Shown here one piece after another: positions 15,692-23,156 of a stretch of DNA of 41,417 bases; the first letter of the stretch is position 1, and each line of letters begins with the position of its first letter. The notes beneath the pieces are model-generated. The model saw nothing but the letters and a program-made list of their open reading frames with translations, was not told the origin of the DNA and ran no database searches. Source of the DNA: an uncultured Bacteroidales bacterium (GTDB lineage Bacteria > Bacteroidota > Bacteroidia > Bacteroidales > UBA932); NCBI GenBank assembly GCA_900316045.1, contig ONBM01000009.1:1-41417 (forward strand). The letters run 5' to 3'. The translations under genes were made by a program, and so were the position numbers.

Positions 15692-17629
15692 ATGAACATG
15701 GAACAAGGAATAAGCAATTACAGTGATGACAAGATAAAGCATCTTGAAGACGTCGACCATATCCGAAGGAGACCCGGAATGTACATCGGGCGCCTGGGAA
15801 ATGGCTCGAACCAAGGGGATGGCATATATGTGTTGCTGAAGGAAATCATTGACAATAGCGTGGACGAGTTTTCCGCCGGATTTGGCAATAAAATAATAAT
15901 CGACATCAAAGACAACGTAGTGACCGTCAGGGATTTCGGCAGAGGAATCCCGCTCAACTCAGTGGTCCTCACCACAAGCAAGCTGAACACAGGAGCGAAA
16001 TTCGACGATGGCGTGTTCAAGAAATCCGTAGGACTGAACGGAGTCGGCACCAAGGCCGTCAACGCCTTGTCGGAGGAATACTACGTGGAGTCTTTCCGCG
16101 ACGGAGAAAGTTCTTTCGCGCTCTATGGCCGAGGCACGCTGAAAGATAGCGGCAAGAAGCAAAACGTAAATGAGAAAAACGGCACGCTGGTAAGGTTCAA
16201 GCCGGATGTCGAGATGTTCGGCCACTTCGAATTCAACATGGACTATGTGGAGACCATGGTGAAGAACTACTCCTACCTGAAGAAAGGCCTCGCCCTCGTC
16301 CTGAACGGCGTGACATACAAGTCGGAAAACGGCCTTCTCGATCTGGTCAGAGACAGCCTCTCCGAGACTCCCCTCTACGAACCGGTTCACCTGGAAGGCG
16401 AAGATATAGAGATAGTCCTCACCCATGGCAACTCTTACGGAGAGAACGTAGCCTCTTTCGTGAACGGACAGAACACGAGGGACGGAGGGACTCATCTGGC
16501 AGCATTCAGAGAGGCAATCGCCAAGACTCTGAAAGACTATTACAAGAAGAATTATGCCCCTGAGGACTGTCGGCAAGGCATCATAGGGGCGATTAGCATC
16601 CAGATACAGGAACCGAATTTCGAAGGCCAGACAAAGACGAAGCTCGGCTCTACCTACATGTGGGAGAAATTCCTCACGGATGAGCATGGGAACAAGGTCA
16701 TGAATCCTGATGGCTCTCAGGTGATCGACCGCGGGCCTACGATCCGTTCCTTCGTGAATGATTTCGTGGCAAAGAATCTGGATAACTACCTGAGGATGCA
16801 TTTGGATGTCGCCTCCGTCATCGAGGAGAAAATAAAGGCGTCGCAGGCTGAGCGTGAAGAGATATCCGGAATCCAGAAGAAAACCCGCGAACGCAACAAA
16901 AGGGCAAACGTGTATAACAGGAAACTCCGCGACTGCCGCTTCCATTACGGTGAGAAAGTGCCTAAGGACAAGGAGGAGTTCGCAGAGAAATCCAGCATAT
17001 TCATAACCGAGGGAGATTCTGCGTCCGGAACCATCACTAAGGTGAGAAATGCCAACTACCAGGCAGTCTTCAGCCTTAGAGGCAAGCCGATTAACTGTTA
17101 CAAGGAAAGCCACAAGAGGGTAGCCGAAAATGAGGAGCTGAATCTGCTGATATCTGCCCTTGGCGTAGAGGAAGACCTCGCCAACCTGAGGTACAATAAC
17201 ATCATAGTGGCGACCGATGCCGATGATGACGGGATGCACATCAGGATGCTGGTTCTGACTTTCTTCATGAAATATTACCCTGAGCTTATCCGTCGTGGTC
17301 ACGTTTTCATACTCCAGACCCCGCTGTTCAGGGTCGCGAACAAGAAAGAGAGGCGCTACTGCTATTCCGACGAGGAGAAGGCGGAAGCGATAAATGCCTT
17401 GAAGACAAGCTTGCAGATAACGCGATTCAAAGGTCTGGGAGAAATATCCTCCGATGAGTTCGTGAATTTCATCGGGGACGACATGAGGCTGGACACGGTG
17501 AAACTTTCCGAGGAAGAATCCATCAATGAAATAATGGAATTCTACATGGGAGACAATACCATCGACAGACAAAATTTCATCAGAGCCAACCTGAAATCAG
17601 AGACTGAATTGGAAGACGTAAATATTTAG
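15692..17629 (+). CDS. parE: DNA topoisomerase IV subunit B (ParE)
   Basis: 645-residue ATPase subunit of topoisomerase IV, which unlinks daughter chromosomes together with ParC. In order: GHKL ATPase domain with HIRRRPGMYIGRLGNGS (26-42), the Mg-binding EIIDNSVDEF (about 51-60) and the G-rich lid GRGIPLN; a transducer domain (about 220-400); and the Toprim domain with EGDSASG (about 440) and DADDDGMHI (about 507-515). The RPGMYIGRLG-DGIYVLLKE form of the N-terminus favours ParE over GyrB in this phylum. parC is not next to it in the window. The acyltransferase gene starts 4 bp after its stop, so the genes are probably co-transcribed. Confidence 0.93.
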   Translation: MNMEQGISNYSDDKIKHLEDVDHIRRRPGMYIGRLGNGSNQGDGIYVLLKEIIDNSVDEFSAGFGNKIIIDIKDNVVTVRDFGRGIPLNSVVLTTSKLNTGAKFDDGVFKKSVGLNGVGTKAVNALSEEYYVESFRDGESSFALYGRGTLKDSGKKQNVNEKNGTLVRFKPDVEMFGHFEFNMDYVETMVKNYSYLKKGLALVLNGVTYKSENGLLDLVRDSLSETPLYEPVHLEGEDIEIVLTHGNSYGENVASFVNGQNTRDGGTHLAAFREAIAKTLKDYYKKNYAPEDCRQGIIGAISIQIQEPNFEGQTKTKLGSTYMWEKFLTDEHGNKVMNPDGSQVIDRGPTIRSFVNDFVAKNLDNYLRMHLDVASVIEEKIKASQAEREEISGIQKKTRERNKRANVYNRKLRDCRFHYGEKVPKDKEEFAEKSSIFITEGDSASGTITKVRNANYQAVFSLRGKPINCYKESHKRVAENEELNLLISALGVEEDLANLRYNNIIVATDADDDGMHIRMLVLTFFMKYYPELIRRGHVFILQTPLFRVANKKERRYCYSDEEKAEAINALKTSLQITRFKGLGEISSDEFVNFIGDDMRLDTVKLSEEESINEIMEFYMGDNTIDRQNFIRANLKSETELEDVNI

Positions 17630-17633
17630 GAAT

Positions 17634-18191
17634 ATGAGCAAGTGGTCAAAATTCTGCGGATGGCTGCTGAAGAAGATGGGCTGGACCTCCGACAACGGCC
17701 CTATTCCGGAGCCAAAGGCTATAGTGCTAGGAGTGCCTCACACATCGGCGTGGGACTTCATAATATCTTATCTTTTCTACACCCAATTCGACAGAGTAGC
17801 CCATGTGATGATAAAGAAGGAATTCTTCTTCTGGCCGGTAGGCCCTCTCCTTAGGAAATGCGGGTGCATCCCCGTGGACAGAAGCAATTCCGCCACCCTG
17901 GTGAAGAGTCTCATAGAGGAAATGGAGAAAGTCGATTACTTCATATTGGCAATAGCCCCGGAGGGAACCCGGAAGGCCATCAGGAAATGGAAGACCGGCT
18001 ATCACCTGATTGCCAAGGAAGTCGGATGCCCCGTTTACGCCGGGTATTTCGACTGGGGCACGAAGCATGTTGGGATAGGCGAAAAATTTCCTCTCACCGA
18101 TGATGCCCGGGCTGACACCGACCGCCTGCAAGCTCATTACGAGAAGATGAAGATGCAGGGCAAGAACAAGGACGGTTACATCACTCACTGA
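17634..18191 (+). CDS. PlsC-like 1-acylglycerol-3-phosphate acyltransferase
   Basis: 185-residue acyltransferase of the lysophosphatidate acyltransferase family, transferring an acyl chain to a lysophospholipid or similar acceptor at the inner membrane. The catalytic HxxxxD motif is HTSAWD (His36, Asp41) and the substrate-binding EGTR motif is at 110-113. The protein is short for PlsC (usually about 240) and lacks the N-terminal membrane helix, as is common for the small PlsC-like proteins of Bacteroidetes. It sits between parE and a long-chain acyl-CoA synthetase, so a shared role in recycling or activating fatty acids is plausible. Acceptor specificity is unknown. Confidence 0.85.
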   Translation: MSKWSKFCGWLLKKMGWTSDNGPIPEPKAIVLGVPHTSAWDFIISYLFYTQFDRVAHVMIKKEFFFWPVGPLLRKCGCIPVDRSNSATLVKSLIEEMEKVDYFILAIAPEGTRKAIRKWKTGYHLIAKEVGCPVYAGYFDWGTKHVGIGEKFPLTDDARADTDRLQAHYEKMKMQGKNKDGYITH

Positions 18192-18195
18192 TTCC

Positions 18196-19890
18196 ATGGC
18201 GGGTAAATTTTTCTTGACAAGCAAAGAGTCTTACATGACTACCCTGGCAAAGCTGTTCGATTATGCAACCGACAATTTTGCCAAGCGCCCATTGTCGAAA
18301 TCAATAGACGACGTTCAGGAATATTCTTACGAGTCTTTCCGGCATAAGTGCCTGGAACTGTCGCATCGCTTCAACCGCTACGGCATCAGCGCCGGAGACA
18401 AGGTAGCCATCTATTCCCAGAACATGCCGAACTGGACGGTGGCGATGTTTTCCTGCGTGCCTTTCGGCAGGGTCACGGTGCCTGTCCTTCCGGACTCCTC
18501 CGAGAACGAGCTCACGAACATCCTGGCGCATTCGGAATGCAAGGCAATATTCATCTCGAAGCGCCTGCTGCCGAATCTAAGCGAAGAAGCGAAGGCCCGC
18601 CTCACTCTCGTCATCGACATAGAGACTTTAGAGCTAATCAAGAAGGACGACTCGGCATTCACTTGCGAGGGCCATGTCATGGAGCCTCAGCCGGATGACC
18701 TTGCATCAATAATCTACACCTCTGGCACTTCAGGCAAAGCCAAAGGCGTCATGCTGTCGCATCGAAATTTCTGCCAGAACATCATCGAGGCCGCTCATGC
18801 GCAAAAAGCTAACAAAAGGGACCGCTGGCTGTCGATCTTGCCCATGTCCCACACCTACGAAATGGCCTTCAGCGTGCTTTATCCTCTGTACGTCGGAGGC
18901 TGCGTCTACTATATTCGCAAGCTCCCAACCCCTTCCATATTGATGAATGCGATGCAGAAGGTGCATCCATCCATAATGTGTTCTGTGCCTCTGATCATCG
19001 AGAAAATCTACAAGTCCAGCATAGTGCCGACGATAGAGAAAAGCCGCGTGCTCTCGTGGATGCATAAGAATATGCCTTGGCTTCTGTACACGCTGATCGG
19101 AAAGAAAATCAAGAAGAGTTTCGGCGGCAAGCTGAAATTTTTCGGCATCGGAGGCTCCAAATTGGATCCGACCGTTGAGACATTCCTGAAGAAAATCCAT
19201 TTCCCTTATGCCATCGGTTATGGGATGACCGAATGCGCTCCTCTCATAACCAATGCATGTGTGGGCAAGACCTGCGTTGGATCCATCGGAGTGCCTGCGT
19301 ATAACGTGGAGGTGAAGCTGCTGAACGCCGACCCTGAGACCGGGGAGGGAGAAATCGTAGTGAAAGGGGATAATGTGATGCTTGGTTACTATCGCGACCC
19401 TGAAAGAACCAGAAGCGTGCTTTCAGAAGACGGCTGGCTGCGGACCGGCGACCTTGCCACGGTGGACTCGAAGGGGAGATATTTCATAAAAGGAAGGCTC
19501 GGGAATATGATAGTGGGGCCTTCGGGCGAGAACATCTATCCTGAGGAGATAGAGGGCGTGATAAACGGCATCCGAGGGGTGAACGAGTCGCTGGTGGTGC
19601 AGATGGAGGGCAAGCTGGTGGCTCTGGTGAAATTCGATGAAAGCGTGCTGAACTGGAATCAGGAAGGCGAAGACAAGTTTTTCGAGAACCTGGAGGCCAG
19701 GAAGAAGGCGATTCTCGAATATGTAAACAAGCACGTGAGCAAGCAGTCGAAAATCAGCGAGGTGGAGCCAATGAAGGGGGATTTCGAAAAGACCGCCACC
19801 AACAAGATTCGCCGATTCCTGTACAAGGGGAAGAAAGGCGTCTCCCAGAATGAACCGGATTCAGAAAACAACGAAGACAAGGCTCAATAA
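18196..19890 (+). CDS. Long-chain acyl-CoA synthetase (AMP-forming)
   Basis: 564-residue ANL-superfamily enzyme activating fatty acids to acyl-CoA (or a related acyl carrier) through an acyl-AMP intermediate. Key motifs: P-loop IIYTSGTSGKAKGVMLSH (about 172-189), GYGMTECAP (about 341-349), GWLRTGDLATVDSKGRYFIKGR (hinge and A8 region, about 413-434) and ENIYPEEIE (near 440), with a C-terminal catalytic lysine region ending KTATNKIRRF. The ATG at 18196 lies 5 bp after the acyltransferase stop; the ATG at 18235 (MTTLAKLFDYA) is an equally reasonable start because the first 13 residues are not family-like. The last 18 residues are acidic and disordered. Confidence 0.9.
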   Translation: MAGKFFLTSKESYMTTLAKLFDYATDNFAKRPLSKSIDDVQEYSYESFRHKCLELSHRFNRYGISAGDKVAIYSQNMPNWTVAMFSCVPFGRVTVPVLPDSSENELTNILAHSECKAIFISKRLLPNLSEEAKARLTLVIDIETLELIKKDDSAFTCEGHVMEPQPDDLASIIYTSGTSGKAKGVMLSHRNFCQNIIEAAHAQKANKRDRWLSILPMSHTYEMAFSVLYPLYVGGCVYYIRKLPTPSILMNAMQKVHPSIMCSVPLIIEKIYKSSIVPTIEKSRVLSWMHKNMPWLLYTLIGKKIKKSFGGKLKFFGIGGSKLDPTVETFLKKIHFPYAIGYGMTECAPLITNACVGKTCVGSIGVPAYNVEVKLLNADPETGEGEIVVKGDNVMLGYYRDPERTRSVLSEDGWLRTGDLATVDSKGRYFIKGRLGNMIVGPSGENIYPEEIEGVINGIRGVNESLVVQMEGKLVALVKFDESVLNWNQEGEDKFFENLEARKKAILEYVNKHVSKQSKISEVEPMKGDFEKTATNKIRRFLYKGKKGVSQNEPDSENNEDKAQ

Positions 19891-19891
19891 A

Positions 19892-20938
19892 ATGTCCATG
19901 AATATGGTCTCTTTTGAAACTGATTATAATAACGGTGCTGTTCCTGAGATTTTGAACAGGCTCGTTTCCACCAATGACGATAAGACAACAGGATATGGTT
20001 TTGACGAATATTGCGTGAGCGCCAAGGCAAAGATTCGCGAAGCCTGCGGAATGCCTTCTGCCGAGGTCTATTTCCTGATAGGCGGAAGCCAGACGAATTC
20101 TACCGTGATCGACGCTCTCACTCTAGGCTGTGAGGGTGCGATTGCCCCAAAGACCGGGCACATCAACGTACACGAATCTGGGGCCGTGGAGGCTTTCGGG
20201 CACAAAGTGCTGGTCATTCCAAGCGATGGCAGCAAGCTGACTGCCTCAGGGATAAATGAATATATGACAGCGTTCCTGGCGGACGACACTTTCGAGCACA
20301 TGGTTCAGCCGAAAGTAGTATATCTCACCTTCCCTACAGAATACGGCGCAATATATTCAAGAAAAGAACTCGAAGATATATATTCCGTCTGCAAGAAGTT
20401 CGACCTCACGCTTTACATTGACGGCGCCCGCCTAGGCTACGGGCTTATGTCACTTAAAAGCGATGTGGATCTGCCGTTCCTCGCCTCCCATTGCGATGCT
20501 TTCTACATTGGAGGCACGAAGGTCGGGGCTATGTTCGGCGAGGCAGTCGTCTTCACTAATAGTCCCGCTCCCAAGCATTTCTTCACCACTGTCAAGCGTC
20601 ACGGGGCTTTGCTCGCAAAGGGTCGCATGCTGGGCATCCAGTTCGATGCACTATTCACCGACGGCCTGTATTTCAGGATCGCTCGTCACGCAATAGATAA
20701 GGCTGAAACCCTAAAAGAGATATTCAGGCATCACGACATCCAGATGGCTTTCGACTCTCCCACCAACCAGCAATTCGTGATTCTGACTCGCACCCAGCGA
20801 GAACGACTCCTGAAAGACGTCGCCTTCGAAATCTGGGAGCCTCTCCCCGACGACAGGTTAGTCTGCCGTTTCGTCACCTCTTGGGCAACGACCGACGCCG
20901 AACTCCACGCCCTCGACGAAGCCCTGGACAGGCTATAA
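19892..20938 (+). CDS. Low-specificity L-threonine aldolase (PLP-dependent)
   Basis: 348-residue cytoplasmic enzyme of the beta-eliminating lyase family, splitting L-threonine (and allo-threonine) to glycine and acetaldehyde. Visible residues are the phosphate-binding GGSQTNS (64-70), the cofactor-stacking histidine region INVHESGAVE (91-100), Asp177 in LYIDGARLGYG which binds the pyridine nitrogen, and Schiff-base Lys210 in YIGGTKVGAMFGE. The start follows the synthetase stop by one base; ATGs at 19892, 19898 and 19904 are all possible because the opening string is ATGTCCATGAATATG. It closes the parE-led unit, and no terminator hairpin was found before the repeat block downstream. Confidence 0.92.
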   Translation: MSMNMVSFETDYNNGAVPEILNRLVSTNDDKTTGYGFDEYCVSAKAKIREACGMPSAEVYFLIGGSQTNSTVIDALTLGCEGAIAPKTGHINVHESGAVEAFGHKVLVIPSDGSKLTASGINEYMTAFLADDTFEHMVQPKVVYLTFPTEYGAIYSRKELEDIYSVCKKFDLTLYIDGARLGYGLMSLKSDVDLPFLASHCDAFYIGGTKVGAMFGEAVVFTNSPAPKHFFTTVKRHGALLAKGRMLGIQFDALFTDGLYFRIARHAIDKAETLKEIFRHHDIQMAFDSPTNQQFVILTRTQRERLLKDVAFEIWEPLPDDRLVCRFVTSWATTDAELHALDEALDRL

Positions 20939-20969
20939 ATCCTTGATGCGTACAACAACTGCTGCGCCT

Positions 20970-21099
20970 AACACAACCGTAGCACACGACACGACAGCTG
21001 CGCATAATACGACCGTCGCACTTGACACGACAGCCGCCCATAACACGCCCATCGCACATGACACGACAGCCGATAATAACACGACCGTCGTCCTCAACG
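20970..21099. repeat. Degenerate 36-bp tandem repeat, three full copies and one partial
   Basis: Copies at 20970-21005, 21006-21041 and 21042-21077, with a partial fourth from 21078, share the pattern AACACGACCGTCGCACATGA followed by CACGACAGCCGCCCAT. Copies differ at several positions, so the array is old or under a coding-like constraint. Period 36 keeps one frame open (12-residue repeat, roughly NTTVAHDTTAAH). Confidence 0.8.
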
Positions 21100-21140
21100 A
21101 CCAGCCCACCACACCCGCACGCCCGCACACCCCCACACAT

Positions 21141-21238
21141 CGTCCTGAAAGGCTCATCCCATCATCCTGTGCTACCCACCACGTCGTCCTGAAAGGCTCA
21201 TCCCATCATCCTGTGCTACCCACCACGTCGTCCTGAAC
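21141..21238. repeat. 44-bp tandem repeat, two identical copies plus 10 bp
   Basis: The 44-bp unit beginning CGTCCTGAAAGGCTCATCCC occupies 21141-21184 and 21185-21228 with no difference, followed by the first nine bases of a third copy. Identity indicates recent duplication. There are no unique spacers, so it is not a CRISPR array. Confidence 0.85.
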
Positions 21239-21651
21239 TTGTTTTAAGATCTGCTTTTTGCGAGCCTAGATTCCGGATCAAGTCAGGATGCGGTTTTCGT
21301 GTCAAGTCGCAGTCTTTTTGCTTGCCTGCATCCCTGACGGAAAGCCGGTCTCCAGGGGGTGAGCAAAACGTCTTCGTAAGCAATTGATTATCAATAGGGG
21401 TGCTGCTCACCCATATGAAAATAAGGCAGGGTGGGCAATTGGCATGAGCGAACATGTTGATTATCAGGTAAATGAAAAGCACCTCCTGCTCACCCTATCC
21501 TTCGTGTTAATTATTCCCCACGTTCATTCCGGGTCAAGCACGGAATGACGGGAGGAAAATGAACACGATTCACGCAAGCGTCAACCTGAACGACTTAACC
21601 CTTTTTATCCCAAACGCCCCACTCAGTCATCCAAAAATAAAAGAATCGTCC

Positions 21652-21664
21652 AGCCGTTCGGGCT
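21652..21664 (-). terminator. Weak terminator candidate after the flavodoxin gene
   Basis: Read on the minus strand, AGCC and GGCT (4 bp, 5-base loop) are followed by a T-rich stretch (TTCTTTTATTTTT). The stem is short, so this is a weak call. Confidence 0.3.
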
Positions 21665-21689
21665 AAAATCATTTTATTTCGATAATGGT

Positions 21690-22268
21690 TTACTTCACGG
21701 CATTCTCGACCCACTGCTTCAGTTGCTTGTCGTTCATGGAGTTGGCACGCACGGCATTAAACCATTCTACTTCGTATGCTATAGATGCATGCAGATGCTT
21801 GTCAGTCTCGCCCGGGCCGCTGCTGTAAGATGTAAAGAAAGGCACGATGCGCTTGCCACGGAAGTCTTGAGTCTCCAGGAAGGTATTGATGATGTTGGGT
21901 TCAATATACCACCAAATAGGGAATCCGAGAAAAACCACATCATATTGCGCCAAGTTTTCCACCTTACTTTTGATGCCCGGACGGCTGTCTGGATGAACCT
22001 TCATCTCCTGGTTCACGCACGAGTCATCCTTGGTCCAGTCGACATCGTCTTCGGTGTAAGGCTGAGCTGCTTGAATTTCGAAAATATCTGCGCCTGTGTA
22101 TCTGGCGATTTTCTCTGCGTAGCCTTTTGTGGTTCCTGAGTAGGAGAAGTAGGCTACAAGCACTTTCTTGTTGTTTGCCATAACTGTCTGATTTTTGTCC
22201 TGTGCCTTAGCCACACATCCAACTAGGAAAAGCAGGGAAAGGAGTAGTAGGTTGATGTTACGCTTCAT
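21690..22268 (-). CDS. Flavodoxin-family lipoprotein
   Basis: 192-residue flavodoxin-like protein with a lipoprotein signal, so the FMN domain is outside the cytoplasm. The ATG at 22268 is chosen because it gives MKRNINLLLLSLLFLVGC with lipobox at Cys18; the frame from 22304 adds 12 residues in front of a good signal. The FMN phosphate loop is YFSYSGTTKGYAEKIA (about 41-56), followed by a PIWWYIEP stretch (near 118) and FFTSYSSGPG (near 145), as in Flavodoxin_4 proteins. Codon use is more A/T-rich than in neighbours and the GAATAT hexamer is absent, hinting at acquisition by transfer. Electron partner unknown. Confidence 0.85.
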   Translation of the reverse strand: MKRNINLLLLSLLFLVGCVAKAQDKNQTVMANNKKVLVAYFSYSGTTKGYAEKIARYTGADIFEIQAAQPYTEDDVDWTKDDSCVNQEMKVHPDSRPGIKSKVENLAQYDVVFLGFPIWWYIEPNIINTFLETQDFRGKRIVPFFTSYSSGPGETDKHLHASIAYEVEWFNAVRANSMNDKQLKQWVENAVK

Positions 22269-22387
22269 TTGTTTTATCTTATTTTTCGTTGCAATGTTAC
22301 GCATTTCAGTTCATTCTCCTAATACCCTTTTTTCTGTTAGAATTACCATTTTTTAGGAATGCGGAATACATTTTTATGTGAGAATAT

Positions 22388-22418
22388 TTTGCGATGTGAA
22401 TAAAAAATCGCAATTTTG
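22388..22418 (+). promoter_or_regulatory. tRNA-Val promoter
   Basis: TTTG (22388-22391), exactly 19 bp, then CAATTTTG (22411-22418, one mismatch to TAnnTTTG). Expected start is a few bases before the tRNA 5' end. Confidence 0.65.
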
Positions 22419-22428
22419 CGAAAGAAAT

Positions 22429-22506
22429 AGGGGCGTAGCCCAGTTGGTTTAGAGCGCTGCAGTCACATTGCAGAGGTCATCGGTTCGAGGCCGATCGTCC
22501 CTACCA
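22429..22506 (+). tRNA. tRNA-Val (anticodon CAC), CCA encoded
   Basis: A full cloverleaf can be drawn: acceptor AGGGGCG with CGTCCCT (one G-T pair), anticodon stem CTGCA/TGCAG around GTCACAT so that the anticodon is CAC (reads GUG), T arm ATCGG-TTCGAGG-CCGAT, discriminator A and encoded CCA. The D stem GCCC/GAGC has one C-A mismatch. The anticodon was read by placing T at position 33 of a seven-base loop. Confidence 0.92.
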
Positions 22507-22507
22507 A

Positions 22508-22548
22508 GAAACCGGTCATGAAGCGAGAATATCTTCATGGCCGGTTTC
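22508..22548 (+). terminator. Long hairpin after tRNA-Val
   Basis: GAAACCGGTCATGAAG (22508-22523) pairs with CTTCATGGCCGGTTTC (22533-22548), 16 pairs with one G-T, loop of 9. It starts two bases after the tRNA. No T run follows, but the stem is very stable and probably defines the end of the tRNA transcript. Confidence 0.65.
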
Positions 22549-22563
22549 GTCATTGGTTTGATT

Positions 22564-22594
22564 ATTGCAAAATATCTGGCGGACAATAAATTTA
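22564..22594 (+). promoter_or_regulatory. DUF4251 gene promoter
   Basis: ATTG (22564-22567), 19 bp, TAAATTTA (22587-22594), one mismatch in each box. The -7 box ends 7 bases before the ATG, so the leader would be only a few bases. Confidence 0.5.
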
Positions 22595-22601
22595 GAGCCC
22601 T

Positions 22602-23102
22602 ATGAAAACTTTTTCAAGAATATTATTGATTGTCGCCGCTGCCATGGGACTGGCATCTTGCGCAACTGCACGTCTTACCACCGAAGAGAAGAATAACCTT
22701 GCCCAGGCAATTCAGACTGGCATTAGCGAAAAAAATATCGAGATGGAAATCCGCATGATGAATCCACAGAGGGGAAGGTCACGCAACGTGAGCGGTTTCT
22801 CAGTGGAAGTCAAAGGAGACACCCTCGTCTCGAATCTGCCATTTTTCGGAGTGGTTCACTCAGCCCCATACGGAGGAGGCAAGGGGCTGAATTTCGAATC
22901 GAAGATAAACTCATACCAAACGACCCAAGCCAAACCGGATTGCACTCAGTTGAAGATCAAGACCAAAAACGAGGAAGACAACTACGTCTACACGTTCGAC
23001 ATCTACGAAGACGGAACGGCCTACCTGACTGTCTTTTCAGATAATAGAGACAACATATCTTACACAGGATACGTTTCTGCGCCATCCGAAGGCAAGAGAT
23101 AG
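22602..23102 (+). CDS. DUF4251-domain lipoprotein
   Basis: 166-residue lipoprotein of unknown function. Signal peptide with lipobox LASC (Cys20). The DUF4251 pattern is clear: MNPQRGRSRNVSGFSVEVKGDTLVSNLPFFGVVHSAPYGGGKGLNFESKI, in which the LPFFG and SAPYGGG blocks are the usual family landmarks (about 85-103), followed by beta strands with regularly spaced Tyr and Phe (YVYTFDIYEDGTAYLTVFSD). Length is normal for the family. It is a single-gene unit between tRNA-Val and the converging Stealth gene. Confidence 0.85.
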   Translation: MKTFSRILLIVAAAMGLASCATARLTTEEKNNLAQAIQTGISEKNIEMEIRMMNPQRGRSRNVSGFSVEVKGDTLVSNLPFFGVVHSAPYGGGKGLNFESKINSYQTTQAKPDCTQLKIKTKNEEDNYVYTFDIYEDGTAYLTVFSDNRDNISYTGYVSAPSEGKR

Positions 23103-23156
23103 GTCACGTCCCATGAGACAGGGCGCTGTCATGCTCCTCTAGAAGCATCAGAGGAT

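Larger units (their letters stand above)
20939..21689. other. 750-bp non-coding stretch with tandem repeats
   Basis: No credible gene is seen here; the 97-residue plus-strand frame (20943-21236) is only the translation of the repeats (Thr/Ala/His-rich). The stretch holds a degenerate 36-bp repeat (20970-21099), a near-perfect 44-bp repeat (21141-21238), and further pieces resembling scattered genomic repeats: a CATTCCG/CGGAATG hairpin (21525-21547) and a doubled TTGATTATCA (21384, 21457) with a doubled CTGCTCACCC (21403, 21486). It separates the converging threonine-aldolase and flavodoxin genes. Confidence 0.6.

Noticed and set aside
15959..17572. 537-codon open frame on the minus strand opposite parE
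   Set aside because: It lies wholly antisense to a clear parE gene with intact motifs; its composition (many His, Val, Leu) is typical of a shadow frame produced by codon bias.
20943..21236. 97-codon plus-strand frame after threonine aldolase
   Set aside because: It is just the translation of the 36-bp and 44-bp repeats, with no start context or family resemblance.
20970..21238. CRISPR array
   Set aside because: Copies are directly adjacent without unique spacers, the repeats are not of CRISPR type and no cas gene is in the window.
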